A stretch of DNA of 64,000 bases from Pantoea sp. CCBC3-3-1 (GCF_007981265.1 NZ_CP034363.1:4526001-4590000); one strand, 5' to 3'; shown: positions 41,569-51,511, numbered from the stretch's first letter. Numbers and translations are program-made. The notes: generated from the letters alone by a model not told the origin.

Positions 41569-42828
41569 TTATTCATCACGAATCAGCCTTGGGGTGATGA
41601 AGATGACCAGCTCCCGCCGTTTTTGCTCCGTGGTCGTGTGACGAAAAAGCGCCCCCAACAGAGGAACATCGCCCAGCACAGGCACCTTGCTTTGTCCCTT
41701 TGCACTATGCTGCTGAAAAATGCCGCCGAGCGCCAGCGTTTGCCCGTCTTTGAGCGTAACCTGTGTTTCGATTTCCTGCTTATCAATAGCGATATATTCT
41801 CCTTCGCCGCTGCGCATTGTGCTGCCAGGCACATTCTGGCTGAGATGCAGTTTCAGCATTATTCGCCCATTAGGCTGGATGACCGGCGTGACCTCCATCC
41901 CTAAAACCGCCTCTTTAAACTCTATTGTGGTGCTGCCATTACTGCCGCTGGCCACCTCATAAGGGATTTCGGTTCCCTGCTTGATGCTGGCGGGCTGCTG
42001 ATGCGATGTAAACAGTCTCGGGCTGGCAATAATTTCTACTTTGTTTTCCTGCTCCAGCGCGCTCAGTTCCAAATCGAGCAGCTTGCCGTTAAGTCGGGCA
42101 AGGGTAAAACCTGCGGTCATTGCCGGGGTGGCAACGGGCAGATCGACCCGCAGCTGACTGACCCTTAGCGCCTGGGAGATCTGTTCCTCGCTGCTCATGC
42201 CCCACTGCACGCCCAGTTCCCGCAGGCTTTCTTCGTTAATGGTGACGATATGTGCGGCCAGTTCTACCTGTTCCAGCGGGATGTCCAGGGTAGCGACCCA
42301 GCGACGCGTCTCTTCCAGGGCGGTATGCGTATCACGAAGCAGCAGAGTATTGGTACGGGTATCGACCGTAACGCTGCCGCGTGGCGTCATTAGCTGGCTT
42401 CGTAAGGCCTTCAGGCTGGTATGAATGGTGCTGGCATCCGCATACTGTAGCGTTAACGCCAGCGTTTGCAGCGGCTGCGATTTTTCCGCCTCTTCCTGCT
42501 TTTGCTGCTGTTCAAGCGCTTTCTCTCGCTGCCAGCTTTCCGGGTATGCCAGCAACACGTTGCCTTCTGTTTCAATACTGATTTTTGCCATTCGCGCCAC
42601 CAGCGTTAGCGCCTGTTGCCAGGGGATCTCCTGTAACCTGACGGAGAGTTTGCCTTCAACCCCAGGCGCAACCAGCAGGTTTAGCTGTTGGTAATCGGCC
42701 AGCGCCTGCAATATCTGACCGACCGGCGCATCATCGAACGCCAGTGAGAGCGGTTGTGGGCTGCCATGGAGCAACGGCAGGCGTAACAGCAGCAACAGCA
42801 ACATCGTTTTCAAGAGCTGAATTTTCAT
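41569..42828 (-). CDS. hofQ: DNA uptake secretin HofQ
   Basis: Outer-membrane secretin of the competence/type IV pilus-like machinery; E. coli HofQ is needed for use of DNA as a nutrient. The 419-residue protein has a hydrophobic signal-like N-terminus (MLLLLLLRLPLL), an N-terminal STN/AMIN-like domain (about 25-100), a secretin N1-type domain and a C-terminal secretin domain including VPVLGDVPLLGALF (near 390). The ATG at 42828 follows AAAGGAAG. It overlaps hofP by 98 bases. Confidence 0.93.
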   Translation of the reverse strand: MKIQLLKTMLLLLLLRLPLLHGSPQPLSLAFDDAPVGQILQALADYQQLNLLVAPGVEGKLSVRLQEIPWQQALTLVARMAKISIETEGNVLLAYPESWQREKALEQQQKQEEAEKSQPLQTLALTLQYADASTIHTSLKALRSQLMTPRGSVTVDTRTNTLLLRDTHTALEETRRWVATLDIPLEQVELAAHIVTINEESLRELGVQWGMSSEEQISQALRVSQLRVDLPVATPAMTAGFTLARLNGKLLDLELSALEQENKVEIIASPRLFTSHQQPASIKQGTEIPYEVASGSNGSTTIEFKEAVLGMEVTPVIQPNGRIMLKLHLSQNVPGSTMRSGEGEYIAIDKQEIETQVTLKDGQTLALGGIFQQHSAKGQSKVPVLGDVPLLGALFRHTTTEQKRRELVIFITPRLIRDE

Positions 42829-43168
42829 AAATGCTTCCTTTCAACGCCAGTCTTAACGGTGGCGTGCATCCTTGTTGTGCCGCGAGCGTAACGCTACGCG
42901 CATCAACTTCCCGCAATTGCCAGTACTCATCCAGGCGTTCTTTATGCCCGCGCAGCCTGCCTTTGCCCTGGTCGGAAACCATCAAAGCGCGGTAATCCTC
43001 TTTATGACCGATAATCCCACGTAGCCGCCAGAGCGGACGTGCGTGACCGGCAGCCTGGCAGTTCAGCGAGTCAGGCGGCGTAAAGGGATCGCGAGACGCA
43101 CAGGTATCCGCTGAACCGAGCAGCAGTCCGCCTCCCGCCATCAATATCAGCAGCCAGTTAACGCTCAT
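42731..43168 (-). CDS. hofP: HofP family pilus/DNA uptake protein
   Basis: PilP-like periplasmic linker protein between the inner-membrane HofNO complex and the HofQ secretin. The 145-residue protein has a signal-like N-terminus (MSVNWLLILMAGGGLLLGSA) and the family core SRDPFTPPDSLN. Similarity is weak, as usual for HofP. The last 32 residues overlap hofQ in another frame; the overlap is unusually long. Confidence 0.82.
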   Translation of the reverse strand: MSVNWLLILMAGGGLLLGSADTCASRDPFTPPDSLNCQAAGHARPLWRLRGIIGHKEDYRALMVSDQGKGRLRGHKERLDEYWQLREVDARSVTLAAQQGCTPPLRLALKGSIYENSALENDVAVAAVTPAVAPWQPTTALTGVR

Positions 43169-43655
43169 GATTCACAACCAAAACAAACTGGAATTGAAGG
43201 CGTTCCTGTACGCGTTTTAAGGTGAACTGAGGCAGAGTGACGACAGGTTGTCGTTCGCTTAGATAACGCAGCACATCCTGCAAGTGCGACCAGTCCAGCT
43301 CCAGCGTCAGTTCTCCCCCGCCTGAAGCGGGCTGCCAGCGTTTAAGGCCATTGCCAGCGCTAGCCGTAAGCTGTACCAGAGAAAATGGCTGTTCCTCAGA
43401 CTGTAACGCCTGTCGTAGCGTCACTATTTCGGCCTCTCTTTCATCCAGCGACTGACCGTGCCGTAAGCTTCGTAGCGTTGCCTGGTAACGCTTTAGCTGG
43501 TGCTGCTGCTGAGTCTGCATCGATACGCTTTGCTGCAACGGCGGCTGCCAGAGCTGCCAGACGGCCACCGCCAGAACAAGAGCAATTAATGTCAGCACCA
43601 ACAGACGCAGCCACAGGGAAAGCTGTAGCCAACGGAGTAACGCGTTACTCATCAA
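43158..43655 (-). CDS. hofO: HofO family pilus/DNA uptake protein
   Basis: PilO-like inner-membrane protein. The 165-residue protein has one N-terminal membrane helix (LVLTLIALVLAVAVWQLW, about 18-35), then a coiled-coil and an alpha/beta periplasmic domain. It overlaps both hofN and hofP by 11 bases. Assignment rests on position and topology more than sequence identity. Confidence 0.85.
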   Translation of the reverse strand: MMSNALLRWLQLSLWLRLLVLTLIALVLAVAVWQLWQPPLQQSVSMQTQQQHQLKRYQATLRSLRHGQSLDEREAEIVTLRQALQSEEQPFSLVQLTASAGNGLKRWQPASGGGELTLELDWSHLQDVLRYLSERQPVVTLPQFTLKRVQERLQFQFVLVVNHER

Positions 43656-44190
43656 GCTTCTCCTGACTCACCAACGTTGCCAGCAGGCTGAACTGAATGA
43701 CGCCTTGAGGATTGCGGCTTAGCTTTCCCGTTGTCACCCGCCGGAACAGCGACAGCCTCTCCAGACGTAAACGGAAATCATCAATCTCGGCCATCTCCGG
43801 GCAAAAGCCCGAAAAAGTCAGGTCATCCGCCGTTTTACTCAGCCCGCTCAGCCAGAGCTTTTCTGGCATCAAATCCGGTAATGTCAGCGTAAAGTCATGC
43901 CACTGCCGCAGCCGTTCACGCTGGCTGACATAGTTCGCCAGCTTCTGCTGAAGCTGCTGTTTTTGTAGTGCCAGGGCAACGGAACGCGCTTTTAACGCGT
44001 CGAGCCGCCTGTTCGCCTCCTGCGTTCGGCGAACAAGGTTCCCTCGTTGTTCATTCTCCATCCGCAAACCCGCCGTCGGCAGCAGGGCAAATAGACAGGC
44101 GGCACTCATTACCGACGCTATCAGGCAGTCACGATGCCACTTCGCCCTAAGCTGACGGTGACGCCAGGGAAGTAAATTAACCCAAACCAT
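43645..44190 (-). CDS. hofN: HofN family pilus/DNA uptake protein
   Basis: PilN-like protein that pairs with HofO and docks on HofM. The 181-residue protein starts MVWVNLLPWRHRQLRAKWHR, the PilN-type 'NLLPWR' motif that contacts PilM, followed by one membrane helix (about 24-42) and a coiled-coil. The start overlaps hofM by 14 bases. Confidence 0.88.
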   Translation of the reverse strand: MVWVNLLPWRHRQLRAKWHRDCLIASVMSAACLFALLPTAGLRMENEQRGNLVRRTQEANRRLDALKARSVALALQKQQLQQKLANYVSQRERLRQWHDFTLTLPDLMPEKLWLSGLSKTADDLTFSGFCPEMAEIDDFRLRLERLSLFRRVTTGKLSRNPQGVIQFSLLATLVSQEKLDE

Positions 44191-45007
44191 CACTATCTCC
44201 TGGCCGCAAAGCCAATCCTGCTGCCAGCGCAAACTCACTGGTGGATAACGGCAGCGGCAGTTGCTTAAAGGCGAACGCATCCAGTGGATTAAGCCGTTTC
44301 GTATTATCCGGCAAGTCGGTATCCACGGCCGAGCTATAGTAAAAATCGGTTGTATCAGGCAGATATCGACAGCGCAGCGCTGCAAAGTCCGGTGCCTCCT
44401 CTACAGCACACCATCCTGTTTGCTGCCCGGCAGGAAACCACAGCCAGTGATCGGTTAAACGATGAACCAGCGCCGATGCGGGATTGAGCTGCAAGCCCTG
44501 TGCCAGCGCGCGTAATGCAGCCGGTGTGAGTTCGAAAATATCTGGCTGCAATTTTGCCTGTCGAAAACAGTGTTGCCAGCTTTGCACCGCTTCATGTCGC
44601 GCTGCGGTTAACCAGAGCTGGCCGTTGTTTCCTTCCGCTGCGCGGTAGTCCAGCGCCAGGGTTTCGGGTTCGATGGGAAAAAAACGTCGCGCCGCAGCAG
44701 TAATATAATTGCTTCGTTCCGGCTCGCGCAGCTGTGTTCCCGGCAGCTCAACCGAGCGCTGTAACACCAGCTGTGGCGGGAAACCAACCCGCAAAGAAAG
44801 GCGATAAGGCAGCTGCCGCCGCCAGTGCTGTAACAGTGCGATTACCGGTTCGGGTCGTTGCACCAGGCCGTTGGTTAACGTATCGTGCGGCAACGCATGC
44901 CGCCACCAGTGGCGAAGTTGCCAGCCGTTCCGACGGCGTTGGATAGCCAGGGCGCAGATCTGCCCGTTCTGTATATCCAGGCCGACTTGCCATGTCTGAA
45001 ATGCCAT
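44177..45007 (-). CDS. hofM: HofM, PilM-like actin-fold protein
   Basis: Cytoplasmic actin-fold ATPase homologue forming the inner ring with HofN. The 276 residues start MAFQTWQVGLDIQNGQICAL, with the phosphate-1-like strand at 7-15. It is the first gene of hofMNOPQ and is divergent from mrcA. In E. coli these genes respond to Sxy and CRP; the 117-base promoter gap was not resolved for a CRP-S site. Confidence 0.9.
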   Translation of the reverse strand: MAFQTWQVGLDIQNGQICALAIQRRRNGWQLRHWWRHALPHDTLTNGLVQRPEPVIALLQHWRRQLPYRLSLRVGFPPQLVLQRSVELPGTQLREPERSNYITAAARRFFPIEPETLALDYRAAEGNNGQLWLTAARHEAVQSWQHCFRQAKLQPDIFELTPAALRALAQGLQLNPASALVHRLTDHWLWFPAGQQTGWCAVEEAPDFAALRCRYLPDTTDFYYSSAVDTDLPDNTKRLNPLDAFAFKQLPLPLSTSEFALAAGLALRPGDSDGLG

Positions 45008-45124
45008 TGCGCGATCTCCCTATCGTCAGTGATTAAAATGACGTATCAAAGCTTCTGGCTTGCCTTTATACTACCGCGCGATTGTTTATAAACTGTCCAG
45101 ACGACTCAATATGGAAAATATCAG

Positions 45125-47680
45125 GTGAAGTTCGTAAAGTATTTATTGATCCTTGCAGTGTGTTGCATTTTGCTGGGAGCAGGCTCGATTTATGGCTTAT
45201 ATCAGTATATCGAACCGCAGCTGCCCGACGTTGCTACGCTGAAAGATGTCCGGCTCCAGACGCCGATGCAGGTTTACAGTGCCGATAATGAGCTGATTGC
45301 TCAATATGGTGAAAAGCGCCGCATCCCGTTGAAGCTGCAGCAGATTCCTCCCGTTATGGTGAAGGCGTTTATCGCCACCGAAGACAGCCGTTTCTACGAG
45401 CACCACGGCATTGATCCGATTGGTATTTTTCGTGCAGCGAGTATTGCGCTGGTCTCCGGACATGCTTCGCAAGGCGCCAGTACTATTACTCAGCAGCTGG
45501 CTCGTAACTTCTTCCTCAGTCCTGAACGCACCCTGATGCGTAAAATCAAGGAAGCTTTCCTCGCCATCCGTATTGAACAGATGATGACGAAAGATGAGAT
45601 CCTTGAGCTGTATTTGAACAAGATCTATCTGGGCTATCGCGCTTACGGCGTAGGTGCCGCGGCTCAGGTCTACTTTGGTAAGAACGTTGATCAACTGTCA
45701 CTGAGCGAAATGGCGATGATCGCCGGATTGCCGAAGGCGCCATCCACGTTTAACCCGCTTTATTCGCCTAAACGCGCCCTGCAGCGTCGTAATGTCGTAC
45801 TGGGTCGTATGCTGGATCAGAACTACATTACCCAGTCGCAATATGATGAGGCGCGCAGCGCTTCGCTGGACGCTAACTACCATGCGCCAGAAATCGCATT
45901 CTCCGCCCCTTATCTGACCGAAATGGTGCGTCAGGAGATGGTGAAGCGCTATGGCGACAATGCCTATAACGACGGCTTTAAAGTCACCACCACGATTACG
46001 CGTAAGCTTCAGCTGGGCGCGCAAAAATCCGTGCAGGACAACGTGTTGAACTATGACATGCGTCACGGCTATCGCGGCCCGGCTAACGTGTTGTGGAAAG
46101 TGGGTCAGAACGCGTGGGATCGCACTGAAATCCTGAAAACGCTGAAATCGTTACCCGTTTATGGTCCTCTCTTCCCGGCGGTTGTCACCGAGGCAAACCG
46201 TGACCAGGCCACGGCTACAATGCGCGACGGCAGTAGCGTTACGCTGAATCTTGCCGGTATGCGTTGGGCGCGTCCTTATCGTTCTGACACCCAGCAGGGC
46301 AGCACGCCGAAATCCGTTACCGAGGTGGTGCAGCCAGGCCAGCAGATTTGGGTACGTCAGGTGGATACTGACTGGTGGCTGGCGCAGGTTCCGGACGTGA
46401 ACTCCTCGCTGGTTTCACTTGATCCGCAGAACGGTGCCGTTCGTGCGCTGGTCGGTGGTTTCGACTTTAACCAAAGCAAGTTCAACCGTGCTACTCAGGC
46501 GCTGCGGCAGGTGGGTTCTAACATCAAACCTTTCCTCTATACCGCCGCGATGGACCGTGGGCTGACGCTGGCCTCAATTTTGAACGACGTGCCAATCTCA
46601 CGTTGGGATGCGGGTGCCGGTTCCGACTGGCGGCCGAAGAACTCACCGCCAACCTACGACGGGCCGATCCGCTTGCGTCAGGGCCTGGGTCAATCTAAAA
46701 ACGTGGTGATGGTAAGGGCAATGCGCGCAATGGGCGTTGATTACGCCGCTCAGTACCTGCAACGCTTTGGTTTCCCGGCACAAAACATTGTGCATACTGA
46801 ATCGCTGGCGCTTGGCTCGGCCTCCTTCACGCCGTTACAAATGGTGCGTGGCTATTCGGTAATGGCCAACGGCGGCTTCCTGGTTGATCCTTACTTCATC
46901 AGTAAAATTGAAGATGAAAACGGCAATACGCTTTTTGAACAGAAACCAAAAATCGCCTGCCCGCAGTGTAACCTGCCGGTGATTTATGGGGAGACTCAGA
47001 AGGCGCTGGCAATGAACGAAGACAGCGTTGAGAACCCGGCAGTTTCGCAGCAGGGTAACAACGTTGCCGTGCCGCAGCCGCAGCTGGAGCAGGTTTCAAA
47101 GCAGCAGGTCTCTGCTGACGGCGAACAGCAATATGCCCCGCACGTGATTAACACGCCGCTGTCGTTCCTGATTAAAAGCGCGCTCAACTCCAATGTTTTC
47201 GGGGAACCGGGCTGGATGGGAACCGGCTGGCGCGCGGGCCGCGATCTGAAGCGTAACGACATTGGCGGTAAAACAGGGACGACCAACAGCTCGAAAGATG
47301 CCTGGTTCTCTGGTTACGGTCCGGGCGTGGTGACTTCCGTATGGATCGGCTTTGACGATCACCGTCGCGATCTGGGACGGACTACCGCATCCGGTGCCAT
47401 CAAGGATCAGATTTCTGGCTACGAAGGCGGTGCGAAGAGCGCACAGCCAGCCTGGGATGATTACATGAAAGTAGCGCTGGACGGCGTGCCCGTTCAGCCT
47501 CTGACACCGCCAGATGGCGTGGTGACGGTAACGATCGATCGTCAGACGGGTAAGCTCGCGAACGGCAGTGGCAACACGCGCCAGGAGTACTTTATCAATG
47601 GTACGCAGCCAACTGAGCATGCCGTGCATGATGTTGGCACAACGTTAATGGATAACGGCGAGAGCCACGAGCTGTTCTAA
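45125..47680 (+). CDS. mrcA: Penicillin-binding protein 1A
   Basis: Class A bifunctional peptidoglycan synthase. The 851-residue protein has an N-terminal membrane anchor (about 5-27), a GT51 glycosyltransferase (EDSRFYEHHGIDPIG, about 79-93), an OB-type insertion and a transpeptidase with catalytic serine in GSNIKPFLY (near 462), SKN-type motif in GQSKNVVM and KTGTTNSS (near 717). A normal-length enzyme, followed by a very strong terminator. Confidence 0.97.
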   Translation: MKFVKYLLILAVCCILLGAGSIYGLYQYIEPQLPDVATLKDVRLQTPMQVYSADNELIAQYGEKRRIPLKLQQIPPVMVKAFIATEDSRFYEHHGIDPIGIFRAASIALVSGHASQGASTITQQLARNFFLSPERTLMRKIKEAFLAIRIEQMMTKDEILELYLNKIYLGYRAYGVGAAAQVYFGKNVDQLSLSEMAMIAGLPKAPSTFNPLYSPKRALQRRNVVLGRMLDQNYITQSQYDEARSASLDANYHAPEIAFSAPYLTEMVRQEMVKRYGDNAYNDGFKVTTTITRKLQLGAQKSVQDNVLNYDMRHGYRGPANVLWKVGQNAWDRTEILKTLKSLPVYGPLFPAVVTEANRDQATATMRDGSSVTLNLAGMRWARPYRSDTQQGSTPKSVTEVVQPGQQIWVRQVDTDWWLAQVPDVNSSLVSLDPQNGAVRALVGGFDFNQSKFNRATQALRQVGSNIKPFLYTAAMDRGLTLASILNDVPISRWDAGAGSDWRPKNSPPTYDGPIRLRQGLGQSKNVVMVRAMRAMGVDYAAQYLQRFGFPAQNIVHTESLALGSASFTPLQMVRGYSVMANGGFLVDPYFISKIEDENGNTLFEQKPKIACPQCNLPVIYGETQKALAMNEDSVENPAVSQQGNNVAVPQPQLEQVSKQQVSADGEQQYAPHVINTPLSFLIKSALNSNVFGEPGWMGTGWRAGRDLKRNDIGGKTGTTNSSKDAWFSGYGPGVVTSVWIGFDDHRRDLGRTTASGAIKDQISGYEGGAKSAQPAWDDYMKVALDGVPVQPLTPPDGVVTVTIDRQTGKLANGSGNTRQEYFINGTQPTEHAVHDVGTTLMDNGESHELF

Positions 47681-47694
47681 GCGCTGGCCGATAC

Positions 47695-47745
47695 AAAGGG
47701 TGGATGAGCCGCAGAAGAGAGATTTCTGCGGCTCATCCACCCTTT
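47695..47745. terminator. Long bidirectional terminator between mrcA and nudE
   Basis: Two perfect 22-base arms (47695-47716 and 47724-47745) with a 7-base loop. The left arm starts AAAGGGTGGATGAGCC and the right arm ends GGCTCATCCACCCTTT, so A/T ends give a short U-tract in both directions. It serves convergent mrcA and nudE. Confidence 0.88.
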
Positions 47746-47821
47746 TCGTTGTTATCGAATACCTGACAGCGCCACCCCGCTTTTGCAGCAGTTGTGACCC
47801 GATAAGGTAGCCAGAAAGTGG

Positions 47822-48388
47822 CTAGTAGCTAAGCCGCCCTTGCTTTACCAACCATTCCCGCACCAGGAACAGTGCGCTCACATTACGAGCTTCACAGAAA
47901 TCAGGTTCCTGTAGCAGACCCAGCAGATTATCCAGCGGCCAGCGCACCTGTGGCAGTGGCTCAGGCTCATCTCCTTCCAGCTGTTCTTCGTAGAGATTTT
48001 CCGCCACCACAATATTCATTTTGCTGGAGAAATAAGAAGGTGCCAGCGTCAGTTTCCCCAGCGCTTCCAGTTTCTCAGCACCAAATCCGGCCTCTTCTTT
48101 CAGCTCGCGATTCGCCGCCTCAAAAGGGGTCTCGCCCGGATCGATTAATCCTTTAGGGAAACCAAGCTCGTAACTTTCCAGCCCGACAGCATATTCGCGG
48201 ATCAACACAAGATGATTATCGATAATGGGCACAATCATCACCGCTTCATGGCTGGAAGGTTTCATGCGTTCATAGACGCGCCGCGCGCCGTTACTGAAAA
48301 GCAAATCCACGGCCTGTACGGTGAACAGCCGTGAACGGGCAACGGTCTCTACATTAAGAATTTCGGGTTTTTGCAGTTGTCTGGTCAT
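47822..48388 (-). CDS. nudE: ADP compounds hydrolase NudE
   Basis: Nudix hydrolase acting on ADP-ribose, NADH, Ap3A and related ADP compounds. The 188-residue protein has the Nudix box GLIDPGETPFEAANRELKEE followed by AGFG (about 79-102), with all catalytic glutamates present. The start MTRQLQKPEILNVETVARSR matches E. coli; a longer frame upstream was not used. Note a second, inactive-looking Nudix protein (nrtR) in this window. Confidence 0.95.
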   Translation of the reverse strand: MTRQLQKPEILNVETVARSRLFTVQAVDLLFSNGARRVYERMKPSSHEAVMIVPIIDNHLVLIREYAVGLESYELGFPKGLIDPGETPFEAANRELKEEAGFGAEKLEALGKLTLAPSYFSSKMNIVVAENLYEEQLEGDEPEPLPQVRWPLDNLLGLLQEPDFCEARNVSALFLVREWLVKQGRLSY

Positions 48389-48799
48389 GGTGGCCCCAGG
48401 GAAAAGCCAAAAAATTGAGCCTGATAGCTCGCCAGTCACGGTAAATTAACCGATAGTTTCCCCATTGTGCGGCAGCGACGCGGGGATGCCAATCATCGCA
48501 TGGATTATTTTACACTGTTATAACAATTGCGCCGGGTAACGATTTAAAAAGTTTTAAAAAATGTCAATCCGTGCACTATAAAATAGGAATATACCGATGT
48601 TGCAAATTAACGTTGCTTGTTACGATCACAGTTGGGACTCATCTACAATTATTCTAATTTTATGATTTTGTGCGCTATTTTTGTGGAAAAGGCGGATTGC
48701 CAGCGCCGTCTGAACCCGTCACAATGTCGAACTCGATATGATTCAGTCAGGTAATTTCCAGCATAAAGACGGGAACAGGGTGGCAGGAATGAGGGAAGC
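48389..48799. promoter_or_regulatory. nudE-igaA divergent region
   Basis: A 411-base gap, AT-rich between about 48520 and 48690, with no open frame that looks real. It must carry the promoters of nudE and igaA. No operator or riboswitch was recognised. Confidence 0.4.
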
Positions 48800-50938
48800 A
48801 TGAGCACAATAGTCATTATATTGGCTGTAATGCTGGCCTGTTCAATGGGGGCGGGTTGTTTTTTTTGGTACGCTATGCGGCATCGTCCGCCGTTGGCGAA
48901 ACCACTGCCATTTATTAGTCCTCCTTTTCGTAAACTTAGCGACGATGAGCGTAAAGCCGTCGAGCGCTATGTCAGCTCACTTGAAAAACATCGCAATACC
49001 CCTCTGCCAACCGGCGCCAGCAGTACAAACGATCGCCTGGTACTGACCTCACAAAGCAGCAATGTCTATCCGGTGACGCGCTCAATAACCCGTTACGGAC
49101 TTTCTACCGACGAACCCCACAAATGGCGCTACTATCTTGACGCCGTTGAAGTGCATTTGCCGCCGTTGTGGGAGCAATACATAGCGGAAGAAAACTATGT
49201 TGAGCTGATCAAAACCCAAACTATTCCGCTGGTTATTTCCCTGAATGGCCATTCGCTGGTGAACTACGTTTACGAGCAGCCTACGCTGGCTGCGTCTGCG
49301 CGTCCGGTGGGTCAAAACGCCTCGATCAGAAAAGAAGAAAGCGAAAACATTGAGCTGCTCAGTGTGCGTAAGGAAACCCTTGAAGAATACACCCTTAGCC
49401 GCCCGGACGGGACACGGGAAGCGGTTGCGATTGGCTTAGCGCTGCTGCTGCTTTTCTTCAGCCTGATCAGCCCGGTAGTGCTGATGCCATGGCTGGTGTT
49501 TTCAGCCATTGTCGTCATCGGCGTCAGCGGCTGGTCGCTGTACCGTCGCCCCTCGGAAAAAGATTTACGCGAAATCCACTGCCTGCGAGGTGCGCCAAAA
49601 CGCTGGGGATTATTTGGTGAATCGAACCAGGGTCAGGTAAGCAATATCTCGCTGGGCATTATCGATTTAATTTATCCTTCGCACTGGCAGCCCTATGTCG
49701 CGCATGATCTGGGTCAGTCGACGGAAGTGGATATTTATCTGAGTCGTCATGTGGTGCGTCAGGGCCGCTTCCTGTCGCTTCAGGATGAAATGCGTAATTT
49801 CCCGATTCAGCGCTGGCGTAAAAATCTGGTACTGGCTGCCAGTTCGCTGCTGGTCCTTATTCTGTTGATCGCGTTGATACCGTTGAGCATGCCGCTAAAG
49901 CTCAGCATGGCCTGGCTGAAAGGCACCGAAAGCGTGCAGGTGTTTTCAGTTAACGATCTGGAAAAAATTCCTCTGCGTGTTGGCGACAGCCTGAAAGTGA
50001 GCGGCGAAGGGATGTGTTCTGTTCCGGCCACCTATCAGGGCAACAGAACCTATGCTTTTATGCCGTTCGACTGTTCGGCCGTTTACTGGAACAATGCGGC
50101 TCCCCTGCCCCAGCCGCAGTCGGATATTATCGATAAAGCGATGGCCCTGCTGACGACCACCAGCGATCAGCTGCATCCTCAAAGCAGCGCCGATCCCAAA
50201 CTGAATCCACAGCTTGCAACAGCCATCCAAAAATCCGGCATGATCCTGCTGGATGATTTTTCCGATATTGTGTTGAAAACGCAGGATCTTTGTAGTCAGG
50301 AACAGGATTGCGTCAGGCTGAAAAATGCCCTGGTTAATCTCGGCAACGCGAAAGATTGGGAAACGCTGGTGCACCGGGCGGATTCCGGTTCGCTGAACGG
50401 CATGAATGTCCTGTTACGCCCGGTCAGTGCCGAAGCGCTGGAAAATCTGGTGAATACCGCCACGTCATCATTCTTCTATCGTGAAACCCGCCGGGCTTCT
50501 GAGGCGTTGAACAGCCCACCACCGGGCGGATTTCTGATTGTCAGCGATGAAGGCCGTCAGTTAGTTAATCAGCAAACGCCGACCGTTTCGCTGTTCGACT
50601 ACAACGCGCCCGATCAGTGGCCGGAGCTGCAACGGCTGGCGGGCATGCTGCTGCATACGCCGTTCTCCGCCTACGGCATCGTGACCAATATCAGTACTGA
50701 CGCTAACGGCACGCGTCATATCGCGCTGCATAGCGAACCGGACGCCATCAAGCTGGGTCGTTACCTGGGCACCAGTCTGCTGCTGCTGCTGGTCACCTTA
50801 AGCTTTATTATCAACGCTCTGCTGGCGATCAAACGTATCCACCACAATCGCGTACGTACCGCCGCTATCCAGAACTATTACGATACCTGTTTCAGCCCTG
50901 CGCTGAACACGCCACAGGGCATTCGTCCCCTGTTCTGA
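48800..50938 (+). CDS. igaA: IgaA/UmoB-type Rcs repressor
   Basis: Inner-membrane protein that represses the Rcs phosphorelay by contacting RcsD and is relieved by RcsF; it is essential in several enterobacteria. The 712-residue protein has an N-terminal membrane helix (about 2-22), a pair near 208-245, another near 350-375 and a last one near 655-680, with a large periplasmic domain between. In E. coli the HAD-like gene yrfG follows; here hslR is next after 149 bases. Confidence 0.95.
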   Translation: MSTIVIILAVMLACSMGAGCFFWYAMRHRPPLAKPLPFISPPFRKLSDDERKAVERYVSSLEKHRNTPLPTGASSTNDRLVLTSQSSNVYPVTRSITRYGLSTDEPHKWRYYLDAVEVHLPPLWEQYIAEENYVELIKTQTIPLVISLNGHSLVNYVYEQPTLAASARPVGQNASIRKEESENIELLSVRKETLEEYTLSRPDGTREAVAIGLALLLLFFSLISPVVLMPWLVFSAIVVIGVSGWSLYRRPSEKDLREIHCLRGAPKRWGLFGESNQGQVSNISLGIIDLIYPSHWQPYVAHDLGQSTEVDIYLSRHVVRQGRFLSLQDEMRNFPIQRWRKNLVLAASSLLVLILLIALIPLSMPLKLSMAWLKGTESVQVFSVNDLEKIPLRVGDSLKVSGEGMCSVPATYQGNRTYAFMPFDCSAVYWNNAAPLPQPQSDIIDKAMALLTTTSDQLHPQSSADPKLNPQLATAIQKSGMILLDDFSDIVLKTQDLCSQEQDCVRLKNALVNLGNAKDWETLVHRADSGSLNGMNVLLRPVSAEALENLVNTATSSFFYRETRRASEALNSPPPGGFLIVSDEGRQLVNQQTPTVSLFDYNAPDQWPELQRLAGMLLHTPFSAYGIVTNISTDANGTRHIALHSEPDAIKLGRYLGTSLLLLLVTLSFIINALLAIKRIHHNRVRTAAIQNYYDTCFSPALNTPQGIRPLF

Positions 50939-51087
50939 GCCCGTTAGTTTTATGCTATTTTTAACACTGACATGGCTTTTGACCTCTCAGGTACCCTCTG
51001 ATGCTCTGCTCCGGCCACACGCCGGAGCGGCACCTTGAATTCTGACGTATAACCCATACATAGGGATGTTCCCACACAGGAGCAGCG

Positions 51088-51489
51088 ATGAAAGAGAAAT
51101 CCGCAGAAGCGGTTCGGCTCGATAAATGGCTGTGGGCCGCTCGCTTTTATAAAACCCGCGCGATAGCGCGTGAGATGGTTGAAGGTGGCAAAGTTCACTA
51201 CAACGGCCAGCGCAGTAAGCCAAGTAAAATTGTGGAACCTGATGCAGAACTGACGCTGCGTCAGGGTAACGACGAACGGACGGTCATTGTTCAGACGGTT
51301 AGCGACAAGCGCGGGCCTGCAACCGAAGCCCAGCAGATGTATGCCGAAACGCCACAGAGTATTGAGAAAAGGGAAAAGATCGCGCAGGCGCGCAAAATGA
51401 GTGCGCTGACTATGCCGCATCCCGATCGCCGCCCTGACAAAAAAGAGCGGCGCGACCTAATGAAATTTAAAAATTCTGGCGACGAGTAA
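51088..51489 (+). CDS. hslR: Heat shock protein 15 (ribosome-associated)
   Basis: S4-domain RNA-binding protein that rescues 50S subunits carrying blocked nascent-chain tRNA. The 133-residue protein has the S4 fold at the N-terminus ([20 protein letters not shown], about 10-29; [15 protein letters not shown]) and a basic C-terminal tail. It lies 22 bases before hslO; the two are a heat-shock pair in E. coli. Confidence 0.96.
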   Translation: MKEKSAEAVRLDKWLWAARFYKTRAIAREMVEGGKVHYNGQRSKPSKIVEPDAELTLRQGNDERTVIVQTVSDKRGPATEAQQMYAETPQSIEKREKIAQARKMSALTMPHPDRRPDKKERRDLMKFKNSGDE

Positions 51490-51511
51490 GCCGCCACAAC
51501 GAGAGAGAATT

